Assembly: GCA_937873695.1 (NCBI GenBank)
Contig: CALMYL010000018.1
Location: 1 to 64,000, forward strand
Direction: 5' to 3'
Source: an uncultured Ignavibacteria bacterium
GTDB taxonomy: Bacteria > Bacteroidota > Ignavibacteria > Tepidaquicellales > OLB5
Length of the DNA: 64,000 bases
Shown here: positions 1-7,864 of the stretch, piece by piece
Position numbering within the stretch: the stretch's first letter is position 1
How the letters are laid out: each line of letters begins with the position of its first letter
Program-made: the position numbers and the translations under genes
Notes under the pieces: generated by a model
The model's input: only the letters and a program-made list of their open reading frames with translations
Databases searched by the model: none
Told to the model about the DNA's origin: nothing

Positions 1-119
1 TATCTGCTATTTGTTATCTGCTATTTGTTATCTGCTATTTGTTATCTGCTATTTGCTATTTATTATTTGTTATCTGCTATTTGTTATCTGCTATTTGTTA
101 TTTTCTATTTGATATTTTC
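1..119. repeat. Heptanucleotide tandem array
   Basis: Seventeen consecutive 7-bp units follow the consensus TATYTGY (TATCTGC and TATTTGT alternating, decaying at the right end). The array starts at or before the window edge. The minus-strand Nudix gene ends inside it, so its last codons and stop come from the repeat. A related array lies at 41300-41416. Confidence 0.9.
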
Positions 120-643
120 TCTTTCACCAATGCCCAGCTTGCCAGTGTCATTCCGTCATAAATTTCATTTTTGCTTATCATTTTATCAATTTCATCAGTT
201 GTAAACTCATAAATGATGAATTCTTCTGAATTATCTTTTTTATACGCTGAACTTGGTTTTAAGTTCCGCGCAATATAAACTTTACAAATTTCATTTGTAA
301 CACCGTTATAAGGGTTGAACATACCGGCATAAGTCAGCTCGCCTGTAAAGCCGGTTTCTTCAATTAGCTCCTTTTCTGCCTGATTATCGTGGTCATTTTC
401 TGATTTCACTCCCCCGCCCGGGAATTCAATGCTGAAGCGGTCATTTAAGTACCGGTATTGTTTGACAAGCATTATTTTTCCTTCTGTTGTAACAGGGATT
501 ATGAATACTGAACCGTAGGTAAACGCATAATGATACTCACCTTCACTGCCATCAGGCAGTGTATATTTATCAACTTTATAGCTCCACCATCCGTTTGTGA
601 ATTTCAGTTCAGTTGATAATTTTTTCCATCTTTTTAATTCCAT
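98..643 (-). CDS. Nudix hydrolase, ADP-ribose pyrophosphatase-like
   Basis: The 181-aa protein has a Nudix fold with the FPGGG strand-turn and the helix KELIEETGF at about residues 75-99. It probably hydrolyses a nucleoside diphosphate linked to another moiety, ADP-ribose type being the nearest guess, in the cytoplasm. The Nudix box is imperfect. Lysine replaces the canonical arginine of REUxEE, and the glutamate upstream is one residue out of register. The catalytic EE pair is present. The final codons and stop lie within the heptad array, so the extreme C-terminus is repeat-derived. Substrate is not predictable from sequence alone. Confidence 0.85.
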   Translation of the reverse strand: MELKRWKKLSTELKFTNGWWSYKVDKYTLPDGSEGEYHYAFTYGSVFIIPVTTEGKIMLVKQYRYLNDRFSIEFPGGGVKSENDHDNQAEKELIEETGFTGELTYAGMFNPYNGVTNEICKVYIARNLKPSSAYKKDNSEEFIIYEFTTDEIDKMISKNEIYDGMTLASWALVKEKISNRK

Positions 644-690
644 ATTTTATAGTTGCTTATCATTTTCCTTAATTGAATATGCAGAAATTA

Positions 691-721
691 TTGAAAATAC
701 CTTAATAATTTAGTAAATTTG
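691..721 (+). promoter_or_regulatory. Bacteroidota-type promoter for the fatty acid hydroxylase gene
   Basis: TTG at 691-693 and TAAATTTG at 714-721 are separated by 20 bp, matching the TTG-N19-TANNTTTG consensus of the Bacteroidota primary sigma factor. The ATG lies 22 bp downstream of the -7 box. Assignment is by consensus only. Confidence 0.55.
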
Positions 722-742
722 TAAATAAACTATTCAAAATAA

Positions 743-1420
743 ATGGCAAAGTCTAAGTACGTTTCAAACAAGAACGAAACAATACCCCTGTTCAAGAATT
801 CATTCCTGGAGTATTTTTCACACATCCATCCTGTTACACCGGTAGTGGTTTACGTTCCGGTGATACTTATTTGCGCATACTTTGGCTTTCAAAGGGTACC
901 TGTGGTAAATGGAATTCTGGCTTACGCTGCGGGAATTCTTCTTTGGACACTGACTGAGTATGTAATTCACCGCTGGGCATTTCATTATGAACCCAAAACG
1001 GCTACAGGCAAAAAAGTGCACTTTCTTGTTCACGGCATACATCATGATTACCCCCGCGATGCCACAAGGCTTGTAATGCCTTTGCTGGTGAGCGTGCCCC
1101 TGGCAACATTTTTCTTCTATATTTTTATGGCTGCCTTCGGCAGTTATTACCTGGTTATTTTTTCAGGGTTTGTTCTTGGATATGTAAGTTATGATTCAAT
1201 TCACTACGCAACTCACCATATAAATTTAAAAGGCAAAGTTGGCGGATTTTTAAGATCTTATCACCTGCGCCATCATTACGAAGATGATCACACAGCTTAC
1301 GGTGTATCAACACCGCTATGGGATTACATTTTCCGTACTATCCCGAGCTATATGCTTGATCTTAAGAAAGTACCCGATATTGACCTGGATAAACAGGAAG
1401 AAAATAAAGCAAAGGCTTAA
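743..1420 (+). CDS. Fatty acid hydroxylase / sterol desaturase family membrane protein
   Basis: This 225-aa integral membrane di-iron protein has the full set of histidine clusters: HRWAFH (76-81), HGIHH (97-101), HYATHH (154-159) and HLRHH (174-178), followed by a conserved GVSTPLWDYIF segment. Four hydrophobic helices surround them. The arrangement matches the fatty acid 2-hydroxylase branch (Scs7/FA2H catalytic domain without cytochrome b5). It likely hydroxylates lipid acyl chains, for example in sphingolipids or ornithine lipids; the exact substrate is inferred. It has its own promoter and a terminator shared with the converging DUF1622 gene. Confidence 0.88.
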   Translation: MAKSKYVSNKNETIPLFKNSFLEYFSHIHPVTPVVVYVPVILICAYFGFQRVPVVNGILAYAAGILLWTLTEYVIHRWAFHYEPKTATGKKVHFLVHGIHHDYPRDATRLVMPLLVSVPLATFFFYIFMAAFGSYYLVIFSGFVLGYVSYDSIHYATHHINLKGKVGGFLRSYHLRHHYEDDHTAYGVSTPLWDYIFRTIPSYMLDLKKVPDIDLDKQEENKAKA

Positions 1421-1440
1421 AAATGATTTTTGAGCAAGTA

Positions 1441-1470
1441 AAAAAGGGGCATTTCATCTGCCTCTTTTTT
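1441..1470. terminator. Bidirectional terminator
   Basis: The hairpin pairs GGGGCA (1446-1451) with TGCCTC (1459-1464), allowing one G-U pair, and is flanked by A5 on the left and T6 on the right. It can terminate both the hydroxylase gene and the converging DUF1622 gene, whose stop codon overlaps its right edge. Confidence 0.75.
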
Positions 1471-1819
1471 ATTTTTCATTTACAGTCTCATTCTTGATAA
1501 TATCATCAATTTCACGGGTCAGGAAGTAGCTTAGCAGTATCCTGATAATTACAATTCCCCCCAATTCAATTAATTCTTCTACTTCAGGTTTCAATATTGT
1601 TTCTATGATATCAGCGGCAATTAAGAACTGAAGACCAAGAAGTATATAATTACCGAAGTCAATCCTTACTTTGCTCAGGATCTTAAAAGAAAACTTTCCC
1701 TTTATCCTGCTGAATTCATTTTTCAAAAACATAAGTACGGCAAGCAAAGCTCCGTAGATCATAATTGCAAAACTAACAGCCTCAACTGCCTGGGCTATCA
1801 TGTAAAAAAAATCATTCAT
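1469..1819 (-). CDS. DUF1622 family membrane protein
   Basis: The 116-aa protein has three hydrophobic helices (about 10-32, 52-72, 85-100) joined by a basic loop. It matches the DUF1622 family, recognisable from the LLGLQFLIAADIIETI core and the GGIVIIRILLSYFLTREI segment. It sits in the inner membrane and its function is unknown. It is transcribed alone and converges on the fatty acid hydroxylase gene. Confidence 0.8.
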   Translation of the reverse strand: MNDFFYMIAQAVEAVSFAIMIYGALLAVLMFLKNEFSRIKGKFSFKILSKVRIDFGNYILLGLQFLIAADIIETILKPEVEELIELGGIVIIRILLSYFLTREIDDIIKNETVNEK

Positions 1820-1873
1820 AATTTTCTGTTTGTTTTACAAAGTTAAATAAAAAACAGTTAATTACATATTAAC

Positions 1874-1905
1874 AAAAAAGGACTGTCCGGCAAAGCCCAG
1901 TCCTT
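1874..1905 (-). terminator. Terminator of the large T9SS protein gene
   Basis: The 8-bp stem AAGGACTG/CAGTCCTT has a 12-nt loop. Read on the minus strand it is followed by a T-run (A6 at 1874-1879 on the plus strand). Confidence 0.8.
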
Positions 1906-1943
1906 CTAACTGCATGAATGAAACATAAATAATTTTTTTAAGA

Positions 1944-3830
1944 CTATTTCAGTAAAACCATTTTTTTGATATCTGAAAAGCTGCCGGCGGCATTACCGGT
2001 TTGGGCAGCTTCTAACCTGCAAAAATATACTCCGCTTGCAAGAGATGACGCATCAAAATTTACTTCATAATTGCCTGAGCTGTATTCCGAATCAGCAAGC
2101 ACTGCAACTTCCCTTCCCTGAATATCGTAAACTTTCAGGTTAATGTGTGTTTTTAAAGGTACACTGAAAGTTATTTTTGTTGCAGGGTTAAATGGATTCG
2201 GGTAATTCTGCATCAAACGGAACTCAGATGGCACTTCGTTGTTCTGGTGGATCAAACCTATAGGCACACCTGTACATCCCGCAGATGATATCATGTTCTT
2301 CGGTCCCTCTTCAGAATATATCATCAAACAACTATCACCTGTTTGATACCTGAATACAGGCTTAGGAGCAATTTCCTGTGATCCGGAATAATAATTCATC
2401 CTGTAAACATGGTTCATTATACCTGCGGAGTTCATAGAAATATAATGTATACTGTCTTCAGCTGCATCTGTAAAAAACGATATGTAATGAGTGCTTCCGT
2501 TGCGCACACCGATAATTTCAGGGGAATAGTTAGTATTTAAAGTACTGCCTAATAACGGAGAATCGCTGAATCCGCTTTCAAAGTTGCCGAAGTTTGACGA
2601 TGAGAACCATTTTACATTCCATAAACCATCATTGAATTCACGGAAAGTACAAACTATACTCCCGTTATTGTTACCGTTTGAAGAAAGCTTCGCATGGGTT
2701 TTTACACTGTTCGGATTACTTCCACCGATATTACCTCCCGCACCAATTGAGCTTACAGGCGGGTTGCCCAGAATATCACTTTTGGCAAAGTACAGTTTTG
2801 TGCTGTCAGCCACACCGCAGAAGGACACTTCAACTGAATCTTCCCCGCCGCTGATGAAATATGCTATATCAGTATAAGATCTTCTTGGGACCGAACCAGC
2901 GTTATCGAACCAGTAAAAATTTGGTGACATGAATGAAAACACCGGGTTAACCAGGGAATACGGGCTAAGTATCCGTGCGAACTTCTGCGAATACACCCTG
3001 CTTCCGCTTGCATCAACTGAATCAAACGAACAGGCAATATATACATAGGGTGTTGCTGCATACTGCGCATTATCGGATGTCAGCCTGACATTGTAGTAAT
3101 TCTTTAATGAATCGGCCTCCGACCACTCCAGAATGTTAAAGAACGTACCATTCAGACTTGGCACCTGCAGTATAAATGCGCCAACGGCTTTCCTGCCTGA
3201 TACCTGTTTGAACCCAAAAGACACCCAAAGATATTTCTGACCGGTATTATTTTCAACCAGTTCCATATCAAGGTCATCGGGAGTTATAAAATCACCTGGC
3301 CTAATATTACCCGATACGTACATATTCCAGCTCACACCGTTGTTAAGTGAGTAGTAGACCTTCAATGTATCCGGGCTGAGGCTATCAGCGGAGTATACCA
3401 CAATTGACCATAACTTTCCGGCGGTAGAACCGCGCTGCTCAATTGCGGCGGCTATCCCTTTAATTTTTCCGTTCCCGTCTGTATATATTCTGGTATTCTG
3501 AATGTCATCTGTAAATCCCCCCATTGAAGGCTGATGAAAATTTATGAGCGTACCATAATTATTTCCATCCTGCAAACTCCCCGTTTCAGTATTACCTGTA
3601 CCGGTAATTCTTTCGAGCTGCCTGTTCAGTTCAATTATTTTACTCAGGTTTTCAATCTTATCCTGCTTTTTCAGGCGCTTCAATTCCTGTTCTATCTCAA
3701 CCTGCTTCTCTGATTTCCTGAATGTGACCTGTGTTTCAGAATTTCCCATTGTATTCTGGGCGAAAGGGACTGTTGCAGTAATGCAAAATAAATAGATCAC
3801 AGAAAAATGTACGTAAAATTTGAATACCAT
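1944..3830 (-). CDS. Large secreted protein with T9SS sorting domain
   Basis: The 628-aa exported protein has a signal peptide (about 1-25, ending in FAQ) and a charged coiled-coil-like stretch at about 35-70. A long beta-rich body follows, resembling a beta-propeller (phrases such as KLYFAKSDILG and ISFFTDAAEDSIHYIS). From about residue 540 it has a type A T9SS C-terminal domain (NYPNPFNP, LKVYDIQGREV, ASGVYFCRL, KKMVLLK). It is expected to be secreted by T9SS and anchored or released at the cell surface. No catalytic motif was recognised. Confidence 0.8.
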   Translation of the reverse strand: MVFKFYVHFSVIYLFCITATVPFAQNTMGNSETQVTFRKSEKQVEIEQELKRLKKQDKIENLSKIIELNRQLERITGTGNTETGSLQDGNNYGTLINFHQPSMGGFTDDIQNTRIYTDGNGKIKGIAAAIEQRGSTAGKLWSIVVYSADSLSPDTLKVYYSLNNGVSWNMYVSGNIRPGDFITPDDLDMELVENNTGQKYLWVSFGFKQVSGRKAVGAFILQVPSLNGTFFNILEWSEADSLKNYYNVRLTSDNAQYAATPYVYIACSFDSVDASGSRVYSQKFARILSPYSLVNPVFSFMSPNFYWFDNAGSVPRRSYTDIAYFISGGEDSVEVSFCGVADSTKLYFAKSDILGNPPVSSIGAGGNIGGSNPNSVKTHAKLSSNGNNNGSIVCTFREFNDGLWNVKWFSSSNFGNFESGFSDSPLLGSTLNTNYSPEIIGVRNGSTHYISFFTDAAEDSIHYISMNSAGIMNHVYRMNYYSGSQEIAPKPVFRYQTGDSCLMIYSEEGPKNMISSAGCTGVPIGLIHQNNEVPSEFRLMQNYPNPFNPATKITFSVPLKTHINLKVYDIQGREVAVLADSEYSSGNYEVNFDASSLASGVYFCRLEAAQTGNAAGSFSDIKKMVLLK

Positions 3831-3922
3831 AATAAATTTTCCTCCAATAATTAAATTTTACGAAGGGCAAAAAATAAGTTAATATATAACTGCTTATGCA
3901 TTGATCTAAAAAAAATCAGAAT

Positions 3923-4345
3923 TTATTCGCCAATTAAAGTAATTACAAGTTTTCGGCTGCCTCCGTGATTGCGGTGTTCACATAAGTAGATGCCCTGCCA
4001 TGTGCCAAGGTTTAATTTGCCGTTTGTAACGGGTATTGAAAGTGATGAACCAAGTATTGAAGTTTTTATGTGTGAGGTCATATCATCAGGACCTTCAAAG
4101 GTATGCCGGTAATAGTCAGCATCTTCCGGTACCATGATGTTGAAGTGGGTTTCCATATCAGTACGCACTGATGGATCGGCATTTTCGTTGATACTAAGCG
4201 AAGCAGAGGTGTGTTTGATGAAGATGTTCGCTATCCCCTGTTTAATTTGCTTAAGCTCGGGAATATGCTGAAGCACTTCATCAGTGATAACATGAAATCC
4301 CCGTGATCGGGGCTTAAGAGAAAACTCTTTTTGAAAGATACTCAT
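3923..4345 (-). CDS. yjbQ: YjbQ family (UPF0047) protein
   Basis: The 140-aa cytoplasmic protein spans the whole UPF0047/YjbQ family. It has the IFIKHTSASLSINENADPSV segment and the C-terminal GTWQGIYLCEHR...GSRKLVITLIGE block with conserved His residues. E. coli YjbQ has weak thiamine-phosphate synthase activity; its physiological role is unsettled. The start codon overlaps the stop of the upstream 57-aa membrane ORF in an ATGA arrangement, suggesting translational coupling. Confidence 0.9.
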   Translation of the reverse strand: MSIFQKEFSLKPRSRGFHVITDEVLQHIPELKQIKQGIANIFIKHTSASLSINENADPSVRTDMETHFNIMVPEDADYYRHTFEGPDDMTSHIKTSILGSSLSIPVTNGKLNLGTWQGIYLCEHRNHGGSRKLVITLIGE

Positions 4346-4515
4346 TTCTTACCATTGAGTTTCAGTTTTTCTTCCTCTTCAAGGCGGATGGCTTCTTCAA
4401 GTTTCTCTTTCTTTTTCTGTTTTTCATCATCGTATGAGGTTTTAATGATAAAATACATATAAGCAGCGAACATCAAAGTCCCTATAACAGCAAATATGAT
4501 TATGACTCTATCCAT
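4342..4515 (-). CDS. Small single-pass membrane protein (57 aa)
   Basis: The small ORF begins MDRVIIIFAVIGTLMF. One transmembrane helix (about 3-24) is followed by a highly charged Lys/Glu tail (DDEKQKKKEKLEEAIRLEEE) likely to form a cytoplasmic coiled coil. Its TGA overlaps the yjbQ ATG by four bases (ATGA), which supports it being a real coupled gene. The size and layout resemble small accessory subunits of membrane complexes (CcoQ/CcoS-like topology), but I cannot assign a family. Confidence 0.65.
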   Translation of the reverse strand: MDRVIIIFAVIGTLMFAAYMYFIIKTSYDDEKQKKKEKLEEAIRLEEEEKLKLNGKK

Positions 4516-4638
4516 GATTTAAATAGTGAAATTGAGAAATAGTGAAATAGTGACCCTTGTAACTATTTTCATCAAAAAGGTCACCAATACTTTCAAAAAT
4601 ATATACTAAAAACTAATTTTAAACCGCTAAAATTTATG

Positions 4639-5166
4639 TTATCTTTTCTGCCGGTATTTCTTAAAGATCTTCATCAAAGCATCATATTTCTGTTTATCAG
4701 TATTACCGGTAAAGGAGTATTCGTCAAATGCCGGCGAAAGAGCGCCGATTATACCACCTATGAGCGCAAATGGCACTGCGGTTAACGCACCTAGCGCAAA
4801 CCCCTGGTCAACATGGAAAGTTGGACTGTTATGAATATCCAGGAAGCCGCCAGCGATGAAGCCAAGAAAAAAGCCAACCGATCCTGCTATTCCTGCTATT
4901 TTCCATAACTGAGTACCGTTTCTCATTGATACAGATTCGATATCCTTAATATCTACTTTGTAAGTATATCTATTTGTATCGGGCAAAAGATGCGAGGGGG
5001 TTAATGTGAATATATTAAGACTGTTATCAAACATATAAGTTACCACTTTACCGCTTTCAAACTGTTTAATTTTCATTTCAGGCAATCCGAAAGTGCGGGA
5101 TGAATCGTTTTGAGCAAATATAGATGAAGCCAGTAATAAACCAAGAAGCAAGGTCAGTGTTTTCAT
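4639..5166 (-). CDS. Signal-peptide/glycine-zipper membrane protein, paralog 1 of 3
   Basis: The 175-aa protein has a signal peptide ending IFAQ, then a short soluble domain (FGLPEMKIKQFESGKVVTY..FDN) and the phrase IESVSMRNG. A pair of Gly/Ala-rich hydrophobic helices follows (about 90-150, with GGIIGALSPAFDEYS). It ends in a basic tail (ALMKIFKKYRQKR). It is clearly homologous to the proteins at 7865-8410 and 9340-9879. Location is probably periplasm or envelope. I do not recognise the family and propose no function. A DUF3592 gene lies 18 bp upstream, so co-transcription is likely. Confidence 0.75.
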   Translation of the reverse strand: MKTLTLLLGLLLASSIFAQNDSSRTFGLPEMKIKQFESGKVVTYMFDNSLNIFTLTPSHLLPDTNRYTYKVDIKDIESVSMRNGTQLWKIAGIAGSVGFFLGFIAGGFLDIHNSPTFHVDQGFALGALTAVPFALIGGIIGALSPAFDEYSFTGNTDKQKYDALMKIFKKYRQKR

Positions 5167-5184
5167 TTTACACAGTAAGTTAGT

Positions 5185-5628
5185 TTATAACAAAGGAACA
5201 AAAAGCATGATTATTACAAAAAACAACAGGATCCCTGAGAATAAAATTCCCAAACCTCCAAACAGCCATGCAATGAAAAAGAATTTCCACTTCTTCCCCC
5301 CGCGCCTTGCTTTTTGCGGGCGGGCAGGATCATATAAGACAATTACTTCATCGCCAATTTTATAATCAGGTCTGTTGCTGGACCAGTTTTCAGTGAATTC
5401 ATATTCTTTGCCCATTCTGTCTGTAAACCTGATTTGCGGGGAATACATACTACCGCTTCCGTCATCACCGAAGCCTTTGAAAACCGATTGCACAACAGTA
5501 CCGCGTGTTTCTATGGCAGATGCCAGGAATTTTTTCACCCGTACATATGAAATGATCCCTATTGTTAGCATGATAAATGATATCAGCCCGTTGACACCAA
5601 ATACCAGTATTAGTTCTGTCTGCGTCAT
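5185..5628 (-). CDS. DUF3592 domain membrane protein
   Basis: The 147-aa protein has an N-terminal transmembrane helix (8-28), a soluble beta domain (ETRGTVVQSVF..SPQIRFTDRMGKEYEF..IGDEVIVLYDPARPQKAR) and one or two C-terminal helices (about 112-145). This is the DUF3592 organisation; the function of the family is unknown. The start overlaps the stop of the DUF1801 gene by four bases (ATGA), and paralog 1 follows, making a three-gene minus-strand unit. Confidence 0.8.
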   Translation of the reverse strand: MTQTELILVFGVNGLISFIMLTIGIISYVRVKKFLASAIETRGTVVQSVFKGFGDDGSGSMYSPQIRFTDRMGKEYEFTENWSSNRPDYKIGDEVIVLYDPARPQKARRGGKKWKFFFIAWLFGGLGILFSGILLFFVIIMLFVPLL

Positions 5629-6059
5629 GCCCTGTGCGGGAATTGTTTATAACTTTTGATGTATTTTACTGATACTTTTATCAGTTCTTCAAGGATTTTT
5701 ATATCAATATCAGAAAGTCTTTTTACATACAGGCAAGCCTTTCCCATTTTATATTTACCAAGTTTCTTCATAAGTTCAGGCGACTTATCAGGGCCTGCAA
5801 GCAAATAGATAGAAAATGCAGCTTTGCGCGGCGAAAAGCCGGTTATGCACATTTCACCTCCGTGACCGCTTTCATATTTGTATTCATACTTCCCGAATCC
5901 GATAATTGAAGGACCCCACATTTTGGGTTCTTCCTTTGTTATCTTCTTCATCATATCAACAAGCACATAGCTATCCTGACGCTTTTGTTCATCTTCAACT
6001 GCATCAATAAACTTCTTCACACTTACTTTTGTAGCTTTTGTTTTTATTTCTGCCATCAT
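5625..6059 (-). CDS. DUF1801 domain protein
   Basis: The 144-aa soluble protein is recognised from the DUF1801 core: EEPKMWGPSIIGFGKYEYKY, GFSPRKAAFSIYL and KMGKACLYVKRLSDID. The family (YdhG-like) has a small alpha/beta fold. Its biochemical role is not established. It is first in the unit DUF1801-DUF3592-paralog 1 and is translationally coupled to DUF3592. Confidence 0.85.
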   Translation of the reverse strand: MMAEIKTKATKVSVKKFIDAVEDEQKRQDSYVLVDMMKKITKEEPKMWGPSIIGFGKYEYKYESGHGGEMCITGFSPRKAAFSIYLLAGPDKSPELMKKLGKYKMGKACLYVKRLSDIDIKILEELIKVSVKYIKSYKQFPHRA

Positions 6060-6248
6060 TAGAGGTGAAATGCTGAATTTGTGAAATAGTGAGAATGTTG
6101 TTTTTCATCAACTGCATTTTTGGAAATTCTGCCGATTGATTCCTAAAATAAGATAAATTCTGCAAACTAAAAATAACAAATTAGTTTTTTATGCGACCAT
6201 TTAGCTCACAATAGCGTCATTTTGATAAAACCAATAATACAATCTGAC

Positions 6249-7571
6249 ATGAATCTAAATTTGTTAATAAAAATCCTCCTTTTTGCTGTTTTTATGAATA
6301 ACATCTTTGCTGATGAATATGCTGATAAACTTGACAAGATAGTAAGTGGGTATAATGATCTTGGGTTGTTTTCAGGGAATGTGCTTGTGGCAAAGGACGG
6401 GAATATTATTTACGAAAAACAATTCGGCTATGCTGACTGGGAGAAGAAAACCCCTGTAACACCGGAAACATTGTTCCGTATCGGCTCGCTGAACAAGATG
6501 TTCACACATACTATGATCAAACAGCTTGAAAAAGAAAATAAGCTCGGTCTCGATGATCCATTAAGTAAGTATTTAGACCTGTACCCGAAGGAAACCGGCG
6601 ATAAGATCACAATAAGAATGCTGATTGAAATGAAAGCGGGACTTGGTGATTATTTAATGAACCCGGAATTCAATCAGAACAGGGATAAATTCAAAACTGT
6701 GAACGATTTCCTTGAAATAATTAAAAGTGAACCGCTGCTATTTGAACCAGGTACAGCACAGGAGTATTCAAATTCAGGTTACGTTGTGCTTGGAGGCATT
6801 ATAGAAAAAGTAACAGGCAAAAGTTATGTTGATAACCTTAAAGAACGACTGATAAATCCTTTAGGTATGAACAATACCCACTATCTGCTGATCGGCGAAA
6901 CTGTTCCTAATATGGCAAGCGGCACAAGAATTACTTTTTCAGGTAATAAAGTAAATTCACCGTTTTTGGAGCAGCCATCACCCGCAGGCGGGATGTTTTC
7001 AAATGCTCGCGACCTGCTGAAGCTTGACCAATATTTAAAGCAAACTGGTTTGCTTGGGCAAGCTATCCGTGCCGGCGGCACACAAGTATGGAATAGTGTA
7101 CTTGCGCAAATGAAAGATGGATACACAGTGATAATTAATTCCAATTTCGGGCAGGTTGCCGATGAGATTATCATGAGGTTCGAGGACGCTGTGAACGGAA
7201 AAGATTATCCAAAACCCGATGTTACCATGGAAATGAAAATGTATGCTATTTTGACAAATGACGGTATTGAAAAGCTTGAGAGTTCACTGAAACAGATCCT
7301 TGAAGCTAATGGTATGCTGTATAACGACCGTCATCTCAACTTCTTTGGTTATGAGTTAATGAAAGATAAACTGCTTGATAAAGCAATTGAAGTGTTTGAA
7401 CTGAATGCTAAATTATTTCCAGGTGTGCCAAATGTATGGGATTCACTTGCCGAAGCATATATGAACAAAGGCGAAAATAAACTGGCTATTGAGAATTACA
7501 AAAAAGTACTGGAGCTTGACACCGAAAATCAGAATGCCCGGAAGATGCTTGAGAAGCTGGAAAGCAAGTAA
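6249..7571 (+). CDS. Exported serine hydrolase (class C beta-lactamase-like) with C-terminal TPR
   Basis: I take the ATG at 6249 because it gives a clean signal peptide (MNLNLLIKILLFAVF...FA); a TTG 27 bp upstream is the alternative. The mature protein has the beta-lactamase/transpeptidase fold with SLNK (SxxK nucleophile, in RIGSLNKMF) and YSN (in EYSNSGYVVLG). The third motif is degenerate: where the family has HSGG or KTG this protein has RAGGTQVWNS. The linker before it is much shorter than usual, as if some 50 residues were deleted. The last 100 residues are TPR-like (NVWDSLAEAYMNKGENKLAI). It may be a peptidase/esterase relative or an inactive binding protein. Confidence 0.8.
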   Translation: MNLNLLIKILLFAVFMNNIFADEYADKLDKIVSGYNDLGLFSGNVLVAKDGNIIYEKQFGYADWEKKTPVTPETLFRIGSLNKMFTHTMIKQLEKENKLGLDDPLSKYLDLYPKETGDKITIRMLIEMKAGLGDYLMNPEFNQNRDKFKTVNDFLEIIKSEPLLFEPGTAQEYSNSGYVVLGGIIEKVTGKSYVDNLKERLINPLGMNNTHYLLIGETVPNMASGTRITFSGNKVNSPFLEQPSPAGGMFSNARDLLKLDQYLKQTGLLGQAIRAGGTQVWNSVLAQMKDGYTVIINSNFGQVADEIIMRFEDAVNGKDYPKPDVTMEMKMYAILTNDGIEKLESSLKQILEANGMLYNDRHLNFFGYELMKDKLLDKAIEVFELNAKLFPGVPNVWDSLAEAYMNKGENKLAIENYKKVLELDTENQNARKMLEKLESK

Positions 7572-7597
7572 AAAGTAATCCGTCAGAGCCGGATTTC

Positions 7598-7747
7598 AAT
7601 CAAGCTGCGCTTGATTTCAAAAAAGTGAAAAGGCAAAAAAAAAGTAAATTGTACATTGGCATATATCAGTTTTTCCAATGCTCCCCTCCTTTTTTAAGGA
7701 GGGGAAGCATTCCCTGTTTACCCATTAGGGGCTGAAAGCGGGAATGC
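7598..7747. repeat. Cluster of three hairpin repeats
   Basis: This region between the serine hydrolase and paralog 2 holds three inverted repeats. AATCAAGC/GCTTGATT is at 7598-7616. The second is CTCCCCTCCTT..AAGGAGGGG at 7681-7704. The third is GCATTCCC/GGGAATGC at 7707-7747. The first could terminate the serine hydrolase transcript. The C/G-rich one resembles dispersed repeats elsewhere in the window (23011-23035). Confidence 0.6.
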
Positions 7748-7864
7748 GGGGTGGTCAAATGTATTTCACTCAATCACATATCAACTCATGATTGGCTCCG
7801 CTCTCTAGAGTGGAGAAAAGAGTCACCCTCAAATAAATGGGATCTTTATCCCAAAAAGAAATTA

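Noticed and set aside
1-119. CRISPR-like array
   Set aside because: The units are 7 bp and contiguous, with no spacers and no cas genes nearby.
2584-2877. 97-aa ORF antisense to the large T9SS gene
   Set aside because: It is a shadow of a well-supported gene, with no start signal or recognisable domain.
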